64,000 nucleotides of DNA from Neocallimastix lanati (nom. inval.). Taxonomy: Eukaryota; Neocallimastigomycota; Neocallimastigomycetes; Neocallimastigales; Neocallimastigaceae. Under the pieces are notes generated by a model, which worked only from the letters and a program-made list of their open reading frames with translations, had not been told where the DNA came from and made no database searches. The stretch lies in the NCBI GenBank assembly GCA_016946835.1, contig JACVTC010000102.1, forward strand, positions 569,501 through 633,500, in the 5' to 3' direction. Shown piece by piece: positions 33,416 through 45,608 of the stretch (position 1 is its first letter; each line of letters begins with the position of its first letter). The translations under genes and the position numbers were made by a program.

Positions 33416-36400
33416 CTATATTGTAGTTGAGTTATATTTTACTATATTTTTGAGGTGTACATTCCGATTTAATAATATTCCTGAATTTGGATCAGCTAAC
33501 GTAACTGTATTAAACTTTTTCTTGATTACTTTTAAAGGTCCATTAAAATAAGGTTCTAGTTTAGTTCTACTAAAGTTTCTAACTAGGACTAAATCTCCCT
33601 CCTTGATTTCCTTAGCCTGATTCATACTTTGTTTTTCTTCTCGTCTAACAGCCCAATATTTATTTGCATTTTTCACATTTTCTGATACTTCTATGGTCCA
33701 TCTATAATGAGATATAAACTTTTCCAATAGAATTTCATCAGAAGATTTATTTATACCTTTAGTCGGTCTTGCAGCTATATCAAAAGGTTGTTGGTCTTCA
33801 CGACCATAAACTAATTCAAAACTAGAATGGTTAGTGGTACTATTTTTAACAGTTCTTAAAGCCCAGAGAGCAGAGGGTAATACCTCATCCCAATCTTTAT
33901 TTTTCGTCCCAAGCAATCTAAGGAGTTTAACAATTTCTTTATTACGATTTTCCGTAAGTCCATTAGATTCGGGATGATATGTTGTAACAAATTTTATATA
34001 TACATCATATAGATCTAAAAATATTTTAGTCATATCTGATGTAAATTGGGCACCATTATCGGTGGTAATTACTTGGGGAACTCCATGACGAGAAAATACA
34101 TTAATAAGGAACTTAATTACGTCTTTAGAAGTGATATTTTCAGTGGGTTCTGCTTCTACCCACTTAGTGAAATAATCAACAGCTACTATTATATATTGAT
34201 TATTACTTCTAGTTTTAACCAGTGGACCGATAATGTCCAAACCAAGATGTACAAAAGGTCCTTCCACTTTAGTAGGTAGATTTTCTGTAGGCTCTGGATA
34301 AGGTTGTGGTCGATTTAATTGACATTTTTCACACTTACTGACAACACGTTTAACATCATTCACCATGTCGTTCCAATAATAACTCTTACGTAAACGTTGA
34401 TAAGTCTTATAATAACCATCGTGTCCAATATTATGAGCCTCTAATATTAATTTTATTCTTTCATTAAGATCGGTTACTAATTTTCTATAATTGTTACCAT
34501 CAATAAAGTAGTCAATACCATCAATAGTGGTGAATTTTTCATTGATAAAATCATGTATTACTTTGGATAATAAGGCTTCATTTTCATCATTCGTAATATC
34601 ATGGTTAATTATTTTCGTAGCTAAAACTACATTTTCTTTATTATTTTTCATTCGGGATAGGGCATCAGCAAGCACATTCTTTTTACCGGTTTCATATCTA
34701 ATGTCTACACCAAGCATACTAGCTGTCAAACACCATCTAGTTTGCCTTGCATTATGTGGTTCCTTATTTTTGAACAACCCTAGTAACGGTTTATGGTCCG
34801 TATATACAATAGTTGGTATTGGATTTCCATCTATATACGGTTTTAATTTAGTTATACAATAATATAGGGCAGCACCTTTTAGGTCCGTTATACCATAATG
34901 CTTTTCTGCTCTGGTCAAACTTCTACTAATAAAGTGAATAGGGTGTTCTTTTCCAGTTTCATTATCTTTTTGTAATAACACACCTCCTATTCCATCATAA
35001 GAAGCATCGGTACGTATAATAAATTCTTTATCAAACTGAGGGAAACTTAATATGGGTGCATTTATTAGTTTTTCTTTCAGTACTTCAAACGATTTTTGGT
35101 GTTCACTAGTCCAAACATACTTCACACCTTTCCTTAATAATTTACACAAACACGCAGTAATTTGTGAATATTTATCGATGAAATTTCTATAGTATCCAAC
35201 AGCTCCTAAAAATGAACGTAATTCATGGATGTCCTGAGGGGGTTTCCAATCTCTGATAACCTCGATTTTACTATCAAGAGGTTTTAAGCCTTTAGTGGTT
35301 AATCTATGCCCCAAAACATTCACTTCTGTTTTCATGAAGTGACACTTTTCAATATTAAGTTTTAATCTATTTTCTTTGAGTATGGATAAAACTTGTTGAA
35401 TATGTTGGAGGTGTTCTTCAACTGTTTTAGAGTATATAAGTATATCATCGATAAAATTATAAACACACTTTCCTATTAAAGGAAATAGGATTCTATTCAT
35501 TTCTCTTTGAAAGGTTGCAGGAGCGTTGGTTAAACCAAATGGCATAACTTTAAATTGGTAGTTACCAAACTTAGTGGTGAAAGTTGTTATACCAATACTT
35601 TCTTCCTCCATTAAAATTTGGTGATATCCAGAGTATAAGTCAATGGTAGTGAAGATAGTTGCACCATTGAGACTATCAAAAATTTCATCAATGTATGGTA
35701 TAGAATAAGAATCCTTTATAGTAGAATCATTAACCTTCCTATAATCTACACACATACGCCATTTCCCATTAGGCTTTGGTACTAGAACAATAGGCGAAGA
35801 CCATTCAGAATTTGAAGGCTCAATTAACTGTTTATTAATTAACTTAGTTAATTCTTCCTTTAAAATATCTGTCTTTAATTTTGTTAGCCGATAAGCTCTT
35901 TGTTTTATAGGTTTGGTACCAGCTTTTAGATTTATTTTGTGTGGTGAAAGCAATGATGGTGTTAATTCCTCAGACGACGTAGCAACAATTTCTATATTGT
36001 CCTCTAATAGGTGTATTATATCAGTTCTATATTTTTCATTTAGAGTATTCATAAATATTGTATTATGTATACATTCCATAGGTGGTAATCCTTCTAATTT
36101 CTTTAATTCCCCACCAGCATATTTTTCCTTACTATTATCCTCAAGTAATTTGTTAACACTACAAATATATTTTTCGTCAATTGCAGAATTATTTATTGGT
36201 GTAATAGAACTGATAGTACCATCCATGTTATATTTACATAAGCAATTATTTAAGGGATTAATAAATAATCTATTATCAACTATAGTTTTTAAATTAATTA
36301 GCATGTCATAAAATGGTTCCTCTTTTTCTACAATTCGGAAATCAATTAACAATGAAAGCTCATTAATTTTCACAGGTATTCTAACGACTATTCCTTCAGA

Positions 36401-37525
36401 GTATTCATCGTCTCTAGTGGCAAGCATTATTCTACCACAACTATGACCAACAACGGTATATTGGTATGGTAGAGAATTATAATATTTTTGTGACATAATA
36501 TTTAAATTACTACACGTATCAATAAGTAATTTTCCAGATACACCATCAACAGAGGCATCTACCATTGCAATATCCTCTTCTGTTATTTCTGTACTTTTAC
36601 TTTTATAGTTATGATCAACATTATTAACTAATGTTGTAGTAACAACTACATTATTAATAGCGCCAACAACATTAGTGGTTGCTTTTACTAGTTTTAAACC
36701 TTGGGAAACTTGACTTCTTATTTTAGGCGCAGCATTCCAAAGCTGTCCAAAGGTAATATTACACTTGGTATTGCTTAAATCATCCCATACATCATATTCC
36801 TTATAATTAGAAAGCATTTTAATAATTCGATTTACCCGAGGTATTTTCATACTATTATTATTATCATTATTATTATTATTATTAATACCATCTGTATTAA
36901 TTAATTTATTTAATATATTTTTATTATTCGTTACATGATTATTATCGATAATAGTTTCATTATTATTAATATTAATAGTATTATTATTATTAATATCATT
37001 TACGACTGGGGTTTTTCTAATAGTTCCGTTGTTACTATTATTAGGATTACTAGTATTATTATTATTATTTTTGTCTTTTTTTCTTTCTCTAGTTTGGTTA
37101 ATTTCCCTTGGAGCTTCTACATTATCAACTTTTGAAGTTATTTCCTCTTTATTAGTAATTAAGTTTACATTAGACTGACTGGATGATGCAGTTTCGAATT
37201 CTTTAGAATTAGTACTAGATTTCAAAAATCTTTCTTTATCACGTATTGCTTTTTCAATTTTCTTTTCTTTATTGATATTTGGTTGCATAATTATTGATGT
37301 TTGCAACTGTTTCTTATGAGGTATCACCTCTTTAGTTTCCAATTCTCTTTCTTTTCTTTTTCTTAATGCAGGAGTGTTTATAGGTCGTGGATTATCACGT
37401 AGGCTTTTATGAATTTTCCTTCCTTTTCCATTATCTAACTCAACATCACTTTCATCAAGTTTTCTTTTTGCCGCACCGACAAAATATTCTCCTACCTGAT
37501 CATGACTTTTGATATTATAATCCAC
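33416..37525 (-). CDS. Element 4 Pol polyprotein
   Basis: 1369-residue open frame with the same layout as element 3 Pol: a charged and Asn-rich N-terminal region (AAT-repeat expansions, about residues 150-235), retropepsin-like domain (VDASVDGVSGKLLID), RT (KWRMCVDYRKVND, FTTIDLYSGYHQILM, PFGLTNAPATFQREM, NFIDDILIYSK), RNase H (RTDASYDGIGGVLLQ, YTDHKPLLGLF), integrase HHCC (HNIGHDGYYKTYQRLRK ... CEKCQLNRP), DDE core (LGLDIIGPL, TTDNGAQFTSDM, PESNGLTENRNKEIV) and GPL-type C-terminus. It is slightly longer than element 3 Pol because of the Asn-rich insert. The frame looks whole. Confidence 0.95.
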   Translation of the reverse strand: MDYNIKSHDQVGEYFVGAAKRKLDESDVELDNGKGRKIHKSLRDNPRPINTPALRKRKERELETKEVIPHKKQLQTSIIMQPNINKEKKIEKAIRDKERFLKSSTNSKEFETASSSQSNVNLITNKEEITSKVDNVEAPREINQTRERKKDKNNNNNTSNPNNSNNGTIRKTPVVNDINNNNTININNNETIIDNNHVTNNKNILNKLINTDGINNNNNNDNNNSMKIPRVNRIIKMLSNYKEYDVWDDLSNTKCNITFGQLWNAAPKIRSQVSQGLKLVKATTNVVGAINNVVVTTTLVNNVDHNYKSKSTEITEEDIAMVDASVDGVSGKLLIDTCSNLNIMSQKYYNSLPYQYTVVGHSCGRIMLATRDDEYSEGIVVRIPVKINELSLLIDFRIVEKEEPFYDMLINLKTIVDNRLFINPLNNCLCKYNMDGTISSITPINNSAIDEKYICSVNKLLEDNSKEKYAGGELKKLEGLPPMECIHNTIFMNTLNEKYRTDIIHLLEDNIEIVATSSEELTPSLLSPHKINLKAGTKPIKQRAYRLTKLKTDILKEELTKLINKQLIEPSNSEWSSPIVLVPKPNGKWRMCVDYRKVNDSTIKDSYSIPYIDEIFDSLNGATIFTTIDLYSGYHQILMEEESIGITTFTTKFGNYQFKVMPFGLTNAPATFQREMNRILFPLIGKCVYNFIDDILIYSKTVEEHLQHIQQVLSILKENRLKLNIEKCHFMKTEVNVLGHRLTTKGLKPLDSKIEVIRDWKPPQDIHELRSFLGAVGYYRNFIDKYSQITACLCKLLRKGVKYVWTSEHQKSFEVLKEKLINAPILSFPQFDKEFIIRTDASYDGIGGVLLQKDNETGKEHPIHFISRSLTRAEKHYGITDLKGAALYYCITKLKPYIDGNPIPTIVYTDHKPLLGLFKNKEPHNARQTRWCLTASMLGVDIRYETGKKNVLADALSRMKNNKENVVLATKIINHDITNDENEALLSKVIHDFINEKFTTIDGIDYFIDGNNYRKLVTDLNERIKLILEAHNIGHDGYYKTYQRLRKSYYWNDMVNDVKRVVSKCEKCQLNRPQPYPEPTENLPTKVEGPFVHLGLDIIGPLVKTRSNNQYIIVAVDYFTKWVEAEPTENITSKDVIKFLINVFSRHGVPQVITTDNGAQFTSDMTKIFLDLYDVYIKFVTTYHPESNGLTENRNKEIVKLLRLLGTKNKDWDEVLPSALWALRTVKNSTTNHSSFELVYGREDQQPFDIAARPTKGINKSSDEILLEKFISHYRWTIEVSENVKNANKYWAVRREEKQSMNQAKEIKEGDLVLVRNFSRTKLEPYFNGPLKVIKKKFNTVTLADPNSGILLNRNVHLKNIVKYNSTTI

Positions 37526-37611
37526 TCTGTAGTCTTTACTTTCTGCATCAGAAGAATTGGAAGTATATTTTAATGAAGCTATTTTTTTGATGGGAGTGCT
37601 TCCTCTCCCTT

Positions 37612-38614
37612 CTACTGGTTTAAAGGTCCTTTGGAAAAAATCTGTTTCTTATTTTCTTCTATAATGGCTTGTAGTTTGGGACAATGTTGTTGATAATGTC
37701 CAGGTTCCTTACAGAAGAAACAGGTTTTGATGGTAGAGTTTCTTGGTCCACGTGTAAGGTTCTCCCTTTCACTTTCATCAGAAACTTTTCTATTGTCCCT
37801 GTTTTCATAAGTATTTCTTGGTGGTGAACTACGACTCTTATTATAATTATTATTATTATTGTTGGAAACATTTCTATTGGGACTTGGTACACGATGTAAC
37901 CTCACAGCAAGTCTATCCACTTTTTCTGCAATTTCATAAGCCTTTGAAAGTGGTATATCATCAATTAAAGTTACTCTTCCAGGCCTCAATATTATTCTCA
38001 AGTGCATCAGCATAGTCCAAGATACTGATTTGTTTTTTGTGAGTTTTATCTAATTTTAAATATAATGTCCGATATCTTTTATTAAAATCCCTTACTTTTT
38101 CATTTCTACCAATTTTAAGAGCACGCAATTCCCTTAATAAGGTATTCTGATCTTCCTTTGCCCCATAGAATACTTCAAGAGCGTTGACGATCTCGACAAA
38201 AGAAGGATAACGGTTAGTTCTAACACTATCATTACTAGAACTACTTGAACTAGTAGAGCTACTGGTGCTAGATCCTGACATCTCACCAGTATCAGTGGAA
38301 CCATTCAATTCTACATCTTCTTCTGCTGTAGTAGCAGGTAGTTCTAATTCTTGGATAATTTGTCTTGGTTCACCAGTAGACGTTAATAGGCAAGCAACAA
38401 AAATAGTTTTTAGATCAGTGATATTTTGTAATTGGATCCATAACTCAATTTCAGAAGCCCAAGATTTTATATCCAAATGGTCCTTGTTTAATTTATCAAC
38501 ATATTTTAGTTCCTTTTTAAGATCTTTAAATGAAGGAACATTAGTAGTATCATTAGTAACTGAAGCCATATTTCTTGAGTAGAAATTATACAGTAATATA
38601 GGTAAAATATTCAA
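37612..38614 (-). CDS. Element 4 Gag region
   Basis: Encodes a Gag like that of element 3: FKDLKKELKYVDKL and IKSWASEIELWIQLQN near the N-terminus, an acidic and Ser-rich linker, FNKRYRTLYLKLDK, then a C-terminal zinc knuckle CFFCKEPGHYQQHC. The region is not one uninterrupted frame (about one break), so this copy looks defective for Gag. A likely start is the ATG opening MASVTNDTTNV at about 38569, since element 3 Gag starts at the equivalent place. Confidence 0.88.
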
Positions 38615-38624
38615 AATAAAAATA

Positions 38625-38627
38625 ATA

Positions 38628-38667
<40 letters not shown>

Positions 38668-38796
38668 TTGTGTGTGTGAGTATGTTATAGATATATATAA
38701 TATAGTATTAGAATTTATAAGTTTACAAACACTTCAGAGATTAGAAAAAAAAAAATAGGTAAGTTTACAAACACTTCAGAGATAAAAAAAAAAATA

Positions 38797-38834
<38 letters not shown>

Positions 38835-38930
38835 TTTTGTTTTTTTTTTGTTTTTGTTTTTGTTTTTGTTTTTGTTTTTTTGTTTTGTTTTATTTTGATA
38901 TCCAAGATTAAAATATTTTATAATTATTGT
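38625..38930. repeat. Homopolymer-rich leader part of element 4
   Basis: Long T-runs (38631-38665, 38804-38833), GTTTTT repeats (38834-38890) and a 24 bp direct repeat around GTTTACAAACACTTCAGAGA (38720 and 38762). No coding. Confidence 0.8.
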
Positions 38931-38963
38931 TTATTAAATTATATCTTTATAGTTATTTATATG

Positions 38964-39171
38964 AGGTTCGAAATACACTTCGACCACCTACAAGAAATAT
39001 ATTTTTAGGTTCGAATAACACTCGACCACCTAAGGAAATTTTATATTATCGGTTCGAATACCTTTCGATCACCAATAGAAGATATAATTATATTAAGGTT
39101 ATAAGTTCGAATGACACTTCGACCACTTATAATGATAATTATTTGGTTCAAGATACACCTCGACAACCAAA
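38964..39171 (-). repeat. Leader hairpin array of element 4
   Basis: Five units at 38964-38989, 39005-39033, about 39051-39073, 39100-39131 and 39142-39171. Outer stems differ but stay complementary (AGGT/ACCT, TTAGGT/ACCTAA, GGT/ACC, TATAAGT/ACTTATA, TTTGGTT/AACCAAA). The inner TTCGA...TCGA pair and 2-base bulge are as in element 3. It occupies the same leader position. Confidence 0.75.
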
Positions 39172-39179
39172 TTAAACAG

Positions 39180-39255
39180 GTAGTAAAAAAAAAATATAGT
39201 AGTCTTTCTTCTTTGGCTCAATTTCACTTAACCACAGAGTAAGAACAGTAAACAA

Positions 39256-39299
<44 letters not shown>

Positions 39300-40171
39300 C
39301 AGTACACTAGAATTTCTTATATGTAGCACGGAATAAATTAATTGCTAAATTAAAAAAAATTAATATGGAAAATTTATAAATATTTCTTATATATATATTA
39401 TTAGCTTTATATTATTTTCGGATCCGCAGATTCTTTACAGGGCCGTTCGACCTCCACTATTGAACCGTCAGAATAGTGAATATAACAGAGTAGTGTGTGC
39501 CTGTACGAACACGGGACCTTACCACTTTTTCTATTCTGTTATCACTTGTATCACTAAACCTTATTCAATAATGCTCTACTACCTCCCTATGTGTAAAGCA
39601 ATCCTTCTCCTATTCTCTAATATAAACGTCTAATTTTTATATCTATATATATCAACAGTCTTGGTATCAATATATAGATACTATATATATGTATATATTT
39701 ATAAATTTGAATTTATAATTTCAATTATAATATAATTTAGTCGATAATATAAATACGAATTACTATATACACTTAATTGTAACAAAGCCTTAAGCTAAGG
39801 AGTTTTTCATCCAACAGCCGCCGATTACAATAAGTTATAAATTGTATAAAAGTATTCTTATATTAATGAATAAATGTATAATATAATTAAATTATTATTC
39901 TTACTAATTAGTACTTGACAGGAATAAATATTTCAAAGTTTTATATCACACTGTTTCTCTTGCACAAACAGAAATATAACAACTTTGTTGTATGAAATTA
40001 TTTATCCAACTAATATAGTAAGGACGTAGGTGCTACTTTAAATTATTAATATTTATTTATGTATATATTATATTTCTATATTATTGTAAAAAAAAATTTT
40101 TTTTTTTTTTTTTTTTTTTAATTAAATAAAATTATTGTGTATGTTTTAATATTAGTTTTTAATTTTGAAAT
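39180..40171 (-). other. Untranslated leader of element 4
   Basis: Non-coding. A less AT-rich structured part lies at 39415-39620 and a T-run at 39260-39292. It lies between PBS and hairpin array, as in element 3. Confidence 0.6.
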
Positions 40172-40188
40172 CCCCGATATCTCCACCA
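40172..40188 (-). promoter_or_regulatory. tRNA-type primer-binding site of element 4
   Basis: Coding strand TGGTGGAGATATCGGGG, seven bases inside the 5' LTR, identical to the PBS of element 3. Confidence 0.85.
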
Positions 40189-40195
40189 AACTTTA

Positions 40196-41972
40196 TGTTA
40201 TGGCTCGAGGAATTCAAAAAAAAAAAAAAAATTATATAATATTAAAACACAAAAAAAAATTTTATTCTTTCACAATAATTTTTATTTATTTATTATATTT
40301 TTATTTTAATTTTTATTTTATTTTTATTATTATTTTTATTTATTTATTTTATTTTTATTTTATTTTTATTATTATTTTTATTTATTTATTTTATTTTTAT
40401 TTTATTTTTATTATTATTTTTATTTATTTTTATTTATTTTTTTTTTTTATTTATTTATTTTTATTATTTCTATTTTTTTTTTTCTTTTATTTTCTCTCCC
40501 CCCTAAAAAGGGGTTCCAAGGTAGTCAATTTATATCTTTTTGAAGATATAAAAGTAGCAAAGCCTCTGGAAGTAGTTGAAGAGATGGAAAAACAATAGAT
40601 TTTTAAATCTTATTGATTATTTCCTTATTGTAATAAATAGAAATTTTATTATTTCCTAATATTCAAATTATCCAAAATAAATCTATAATATAAAAGATGC
40701 ATTATAGATAAGAATTAAACAAAAAAAAAGAGAAGCAGTATTACAATAAAATTGAATACTTTAACTTAATTTTGATACTAATTTAATATGTAATCTTATA
40801 TATTAATTTGAATGACATAATAGAAAATAAAATACATTTATTAATATATGAAAAATCTTTTACAATTTTAAATACAGAAAATTTTATTTTATTTATTTCT
40901 TTCATTTCAATTATTTATTAATTCGAAAGACAGAAATATTGATAAAGTTATTTAAGTTGTTTATATACAGGAATTATTCCTTATTTAGAAAAATAATACT
41001 AAAAGTAATTAGTACTATGTTATTGCTAAACTCTCATAAATTTAATTTACCTTTATAAGGAATGAACATAAATTTAAATTAAATTTTATGTATAAACTTA
41101 AATTTTCAGATCAAATAATATAGTAAAATTATTAATGTAAAGAATACATAAATTTATTAATATTTTAAAAATCACCTTGACTATATTGTTAAAAAGTAAA
41201 CAGGTTGAATTTAACGAGGAATCAGGTTGATATATCTATATAATATAACTATATAGATATAAGTAAATTACTAAAATAAAAGAGTTATAAAGTTAAATTT
41301 GTTAATTTAACACTTAATTAAAACTAATAATTGGTTTGATATGATAAAAATTTTTATTTATTAATAAAAATATATAGTTATATTATAATAGGTTAACTAT
41401 AACCTTACAAAGGACAAAAAGATAAATTTGAATTTTCTTTTTATACTTTGTAGGTTTGAGAATATTGATAATAATAATATAAAGTTGATAATAATAATAT
41501 TTAGTATAAGAATATGTTTAATATAAATAAATTATATTTTTTAATCTAATATATTAGCTAATATATATAATATAATATTAAATTTAAATATTTAATATAG
41601 TAATTAATAATTAATAATTAATTAAATCAATATAACATAAATTAATACATAAACATTAATTTATGAATCAAGGATGACATGACCAAATGATTCATGTTAA
41701 TAAATATTTTATTTATTAATAATATTTAAGTTTAATATGATATCATTAGAATCAGTAGGCCTAAGCTGGTCCTAAGATGATCAAATAACTTATAATATTA
41801 TAAAATAAATAAAATTTAAAGAATAATTAATGAATTATAAATTTTTATTAATTATTTTGTTTTTAATAATTTTAATTGAAATTAATTGAAATTGAAATTT
41901 AATTCAGTTGTAATTTCGACATATATTAAAAGGTTTTTAATAAGAATCAATTTATTACTTCATTCTTTATCA
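40196..41972 (-). repeat. 5' LTR of element 4 (interrupted)
   Basis: Starts TGTTATGGCTCG and ends TTTATCA. A minus-strand TATAAATT lies at about 40534-40527. It is interrupted at 41187-41921 by a solo LTR and otherwise matches 32372-33392 closely. Confidence 0.9.
41187..41921. mobile_element. Solo LTR inserted in element 4 LTR
   Basis: TGTTAAAAAG...TTTCGACA, 735 bp, flanked by TATAT on both sides (41182-41186 and 41922-41926). The uninterrupted state is seen in the other LTR of element 4. No internal part of this family is present. Weak similarity (GGCCTA..CT..TCCTAA block) to sequence near 53305-53330. Confidence 0.88.
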
Positions 41973-41976
41973 TTCA

Positions 41977-42996
41977 TGGTAGACTCGGGGTTGACACTTT
42001 GATATTTAAAATCAAGCAGGGGGGGACGGGTATTACCCTGCTTTGATTTTAAAAAAAAAATATAAATCTTTCTTTATTAAAAATTATTTATTTTTTTTAT
42101 TAATATAAAAGTTTTTTTTATTTAAAGTACACACATTTAATTTTTAAGAAATTGTTACAATATTTATATTTTTTTATAAATTTAAAGTATAATTAATTGT
42201 TTATAATTTAAGTAATTTTAGAGAATTATTGAATTAATTTTATATCAATAATTCATTTTTGTTTTAATTTTTATAAATATAATAATATAATATTCAAATA
42301 TAATTTAATTAAAAATAATTATAAAATAAATATATAGAAAATAGTTTTTACTATTTTCTTTGATATTTTTAAGTTAAATAAATTGTTTTTAAAGATTAAT
42401 ATAATAAATTTAATAATCTTTAATTATTTTAAATAATACTTGTAATTATTTTCAAAATAAAATAAAATTTTTATAATATTTAATTAATAAATTTGATAAT
42501 ATTTAAATAATAATTTTTATAATAAGTAAAAATTTTTAATAATAATTTTTAATAATAAATTTAATTAATAATCTTAATAATTTTATAATAATATTTAATA
42601 GTTATAATAAATAAATTTTTATAATAATATTTAATAATTTTAATAATTTTATAATATTAATAATTTATAATAATTTTTAGAATAATATTTAATTAATAAT
42701 TTTAATAATTTTATAATAATTTTTATAATAATATTTAATTAATAGTTTTAATAATTTAGTATCTTAAAAGTATAATTTTAATATTTACAATTGTATTTTA
42801 ATATATACATATATTTAATAATATAACAATAAAGTAATTAATTAAAATTTATTTACATTATTTACAAGTGTAAATTAATTTATATCAAAATAAATTAAAT
42901 TTACAATGAGGTTTAGGTTATGAAGAATATAGGAAAGTACAATTTAGTAAAGAATTATTAATAATAAAATAAAGGTTATTAATTCATTCTTTACCA
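41977..42996. mobile_element. Probable solo LTR with GC-rich hairpin at its start
   Basis: Runs TGGTAGACTCGGGG...TCTTTACCA and is flanked by the 4 bp TTCA (41973-41976; the right copy is split by the next element, 42997-42999 plus 46095). Its last 180 bp recur at about 57870-58049. A GC-rich hairpin lies at 42006-42053. Confidence 0.55.
42006..42053. repeat. GC-rich hairpin with G-run loop
   Basis: Arms AAAATCAAGCAGGG and CCCTGCTTTGATTTT pair with one bulged base around a G-rich loop (GGGGACGGG). It stands out in this AT-rich sequence. Confidence 0.8.
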
Positions 42997-42999
42997 TTC

Positions 43000-43480
43000 T
43001 GTAAGAAATTACTTATAAAATTAATTATAAATAATTTCTTAACTACAAATTAACATTAATTATTGCTAATTAACATTAATTTGAGAAAATAAAATTAAAT
43101 ATAATTAAATAAATATAAAATAATATAAATAAATAATTATACTTAACTTAAGTATAAGATAGAGTTTATTATAGAAAGTTTATAATAAACAATAACACAA
43201 AAGGAATAAAAGACACAAATATTTATAAAATATGTTTTATTAAAAGGGTTTTGTTTATTAATTAATTATTTTATTTGAATTATTATTTATTATAAAAATT
43301 CTAAAATAATAACTCTTGATTTCTCGAAGAGAACTCAAGAGAATCAAATATATATAAATTAATAATTAAATATTATTGGTTAAACTAAATACAATAATTT
43401 AATGTATTAAATTAATGTATTAAATAAGAAAGATAGATAAATTTTATAATAAAATAATAAATTTATCTAAGTTTCTTACA
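43000..43480 (-). repeat. LTR of non-autonomous copy 1 (3' by orientation)
   Basis: TGTAAGAAATTAC...TTTCTTACA. It contains ATAATAACTCTT at about 43307-43318 on the plus strand, followed by an inverted repeat as in element 2. Confidence 0.88.
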
Positions 43481-44489
43481 TTGCTCCCTTTACTTAATGA
43501 ATTTGTATAAATTCATTATTATATAGGAAGTAGTAAGTTTAAAATAAAAATTATAATTAACCAAAAAAAATAAAATTAAATAATTTATTAAAAGTTTTGC
43601 TAACCTTAACTTTTTTACATCTAGAGAAAAGATTAGCGGAAAAACTCTAGATGAATCAATATTAAGTAAAACCAATTAACTTGGGAAAAACCTTAATATT
43701 GTTTTCTAAACTAATATATAAATATAAGTGAATAAATAATTATAAAATTAAATAAAATAACTATAATTATTAAATGTATAAATAAATATAAAATTAAATA
43801 AAATGACTATATTATTAAATGAATAAATAAATATTAAATTAAATAAATTATAATAACTAAGAAATGTAAATAAATTATTAATAAATTTATTTGTATTTCT
43901 TCATTGCTCCTTTTCATTTGAATTGTTCAATGAAAGAAGAACAATTTAAGAAGTAATAAATTAAGAAATATTAAGTAGAAATAAAATAAAATTTAAATAA
44001 AATTAAAATAAATATTTAATTGCAATTTCAATTTAAAATTGAAATTTAAATTTTGAATTAAAATTTTATTTTAGATAAATAATTAAATGAACAATAATTT
44101 ATTAATTTATATTATATATTATATATATTTTGTATTAATAAATAAATAAAAAATAATAATAATAATTAATTTTACAATATATATATATTGTATATTATTC
44201 ATTAAATGAATGAAAATAATAATAATTTTAAATTATATATTATATATTATATATTTTTCATATTTATTAAATAAATAATAACATTTTATTATTTATATTA
44301 TATATATGTTATATTATTCATTAGATAAATAAATAAGTAATAATTTAAATTATACATATGAATTATTTATTAAATAAATAAATAATAATATTTTATAATT
44401 TTTTATATTAAATTTTATATGTATATTTTGAAATATGTATTAAATAAATAATAATAATATTTTATAATTTTTATATTACATATATATAT

Positions 44490-44536
<47 letters not shown>

Positions 44537-44847
44537 GATATAACGAGATATAGCTTTTGCCGATATCTGTTTTAACAAAGGGCAATTAGTAATTAACAAT
44601 TATATTATTAATAATAATATATTATTTCAATTACATAGAAGTGAATTTCAATTTTTATATCACTTCAGCCCTCGTGTTAATATCTATATGTGATCATAGA
44701 ACATTGTAATTATATATTTAAATATATCTTATAATTTTTAAAATTTTATTTTCGTTCGTATGATCAATATTAAAAACTTTTTTTTATTATTATTATTTAT
44801 TATTATTATTACTTTATTTACCATAATTATAATTTTATTTATTTATT

Positions 44848-44886
<39 letters not shown>

Positions 44887-45596
44887 TAAATTATTTATTT
44901 TTTATTTTTATTTATTTTTAAAGAAAAGAAAACTGAACAACTTATCTTTTAAATTATTAATTTATTTTATTTATTTTTTGTTTTTTGTTTGTTTATTTGT
45001 TAGTTTTGTTTTGTTTCCTGCTTTGTTGCTTTGTTTGTTGCTTATTTTATTTTATTTTTTTTTTTTTTATTTTTTTTTTTTTATAAGAAATATATATATA
45101 TAATGTATATAATGTTATATATAAAAACAATTATATAATATTAAAATATAATATAAATATAATATTATAATAGATAAACATGATATATAAAATAAAATAA
45201 AGTAAAATAGTTAGTATGTAATATTGTTAATTTTTATGAAATTTATAAAGACTTATTTTTAAAAGTAAATAGGCAGAGTAAACAGAATAAGTGTTATCAT
45301 ATTATTATAAAGTTATAATATTTAATATATATAATAATAAAGAATTGTTAGTCAATGTAATAATAAATTAAACAAAATAAATAATATATATATGACATAA
45401 ACAAACATAAACAATGAAAAGAAAAATAAAAAATAAACAAAAAAAAAAATTTATAAATTTAAATTGAGAGAAAGAAAAAATTTCGTAAATAATATAAAAT
45501 GAATTTATTTAATTTAATTATTCCATTATAATTATAATTATTATTTTTTGTTATATTCATATTAAATTATTTATAAAATATTTTCTTCCTAAAAAG
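43481..45596. other. Non-coding interior of non-autonomous copy 1
   Basis: The part at 43580-43730 resembles the part of the element 2 LTR upstream of its promoter (a GCTAACCTTAAC ... AGAGAAAAGATTAGCGGAAA pair is the counterpart of CTAATCTTAAC ... GGAAAAGATTAGAAG). A long T-run lies at 44496-44534, ATT microsatellite at 44785-44890, and T/G-rich tract at 44960-45085. Confidence 0.6.
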
Positions 45597-45608
45597 AAGA
45601 GTTATTAT

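Larger units (their letters stand above)
32372..41972 (-). mobile_element. Ty3/gypsy element 4
   Basis: Minus-strand element closely related to element 3. LTRs lie at 32372-33392 and 40196-41972 (the latter enlarged by a 740 bp solo-LTR insertion). The LTRs are nearly identical outside that insertion, so the element is young. It has the same PBS as element 3, a long leader with a hairpin array, gag, pol and a GGGGGCAT polypurine tract. Pol looks whole and gag carries about one break. The flanks do not match: GGGTTC on the left and TTCA on the right. Confidence 0.9.

Noticed and set aside
43490-43675. 61-residue frame identical in both non-autonomous elements (also 54925-55110) as a gene
   Set aside because: It lies in LTR-like sequence, has hydrophobic AT-driven composition and is identical only because the copies are recent duplicates.
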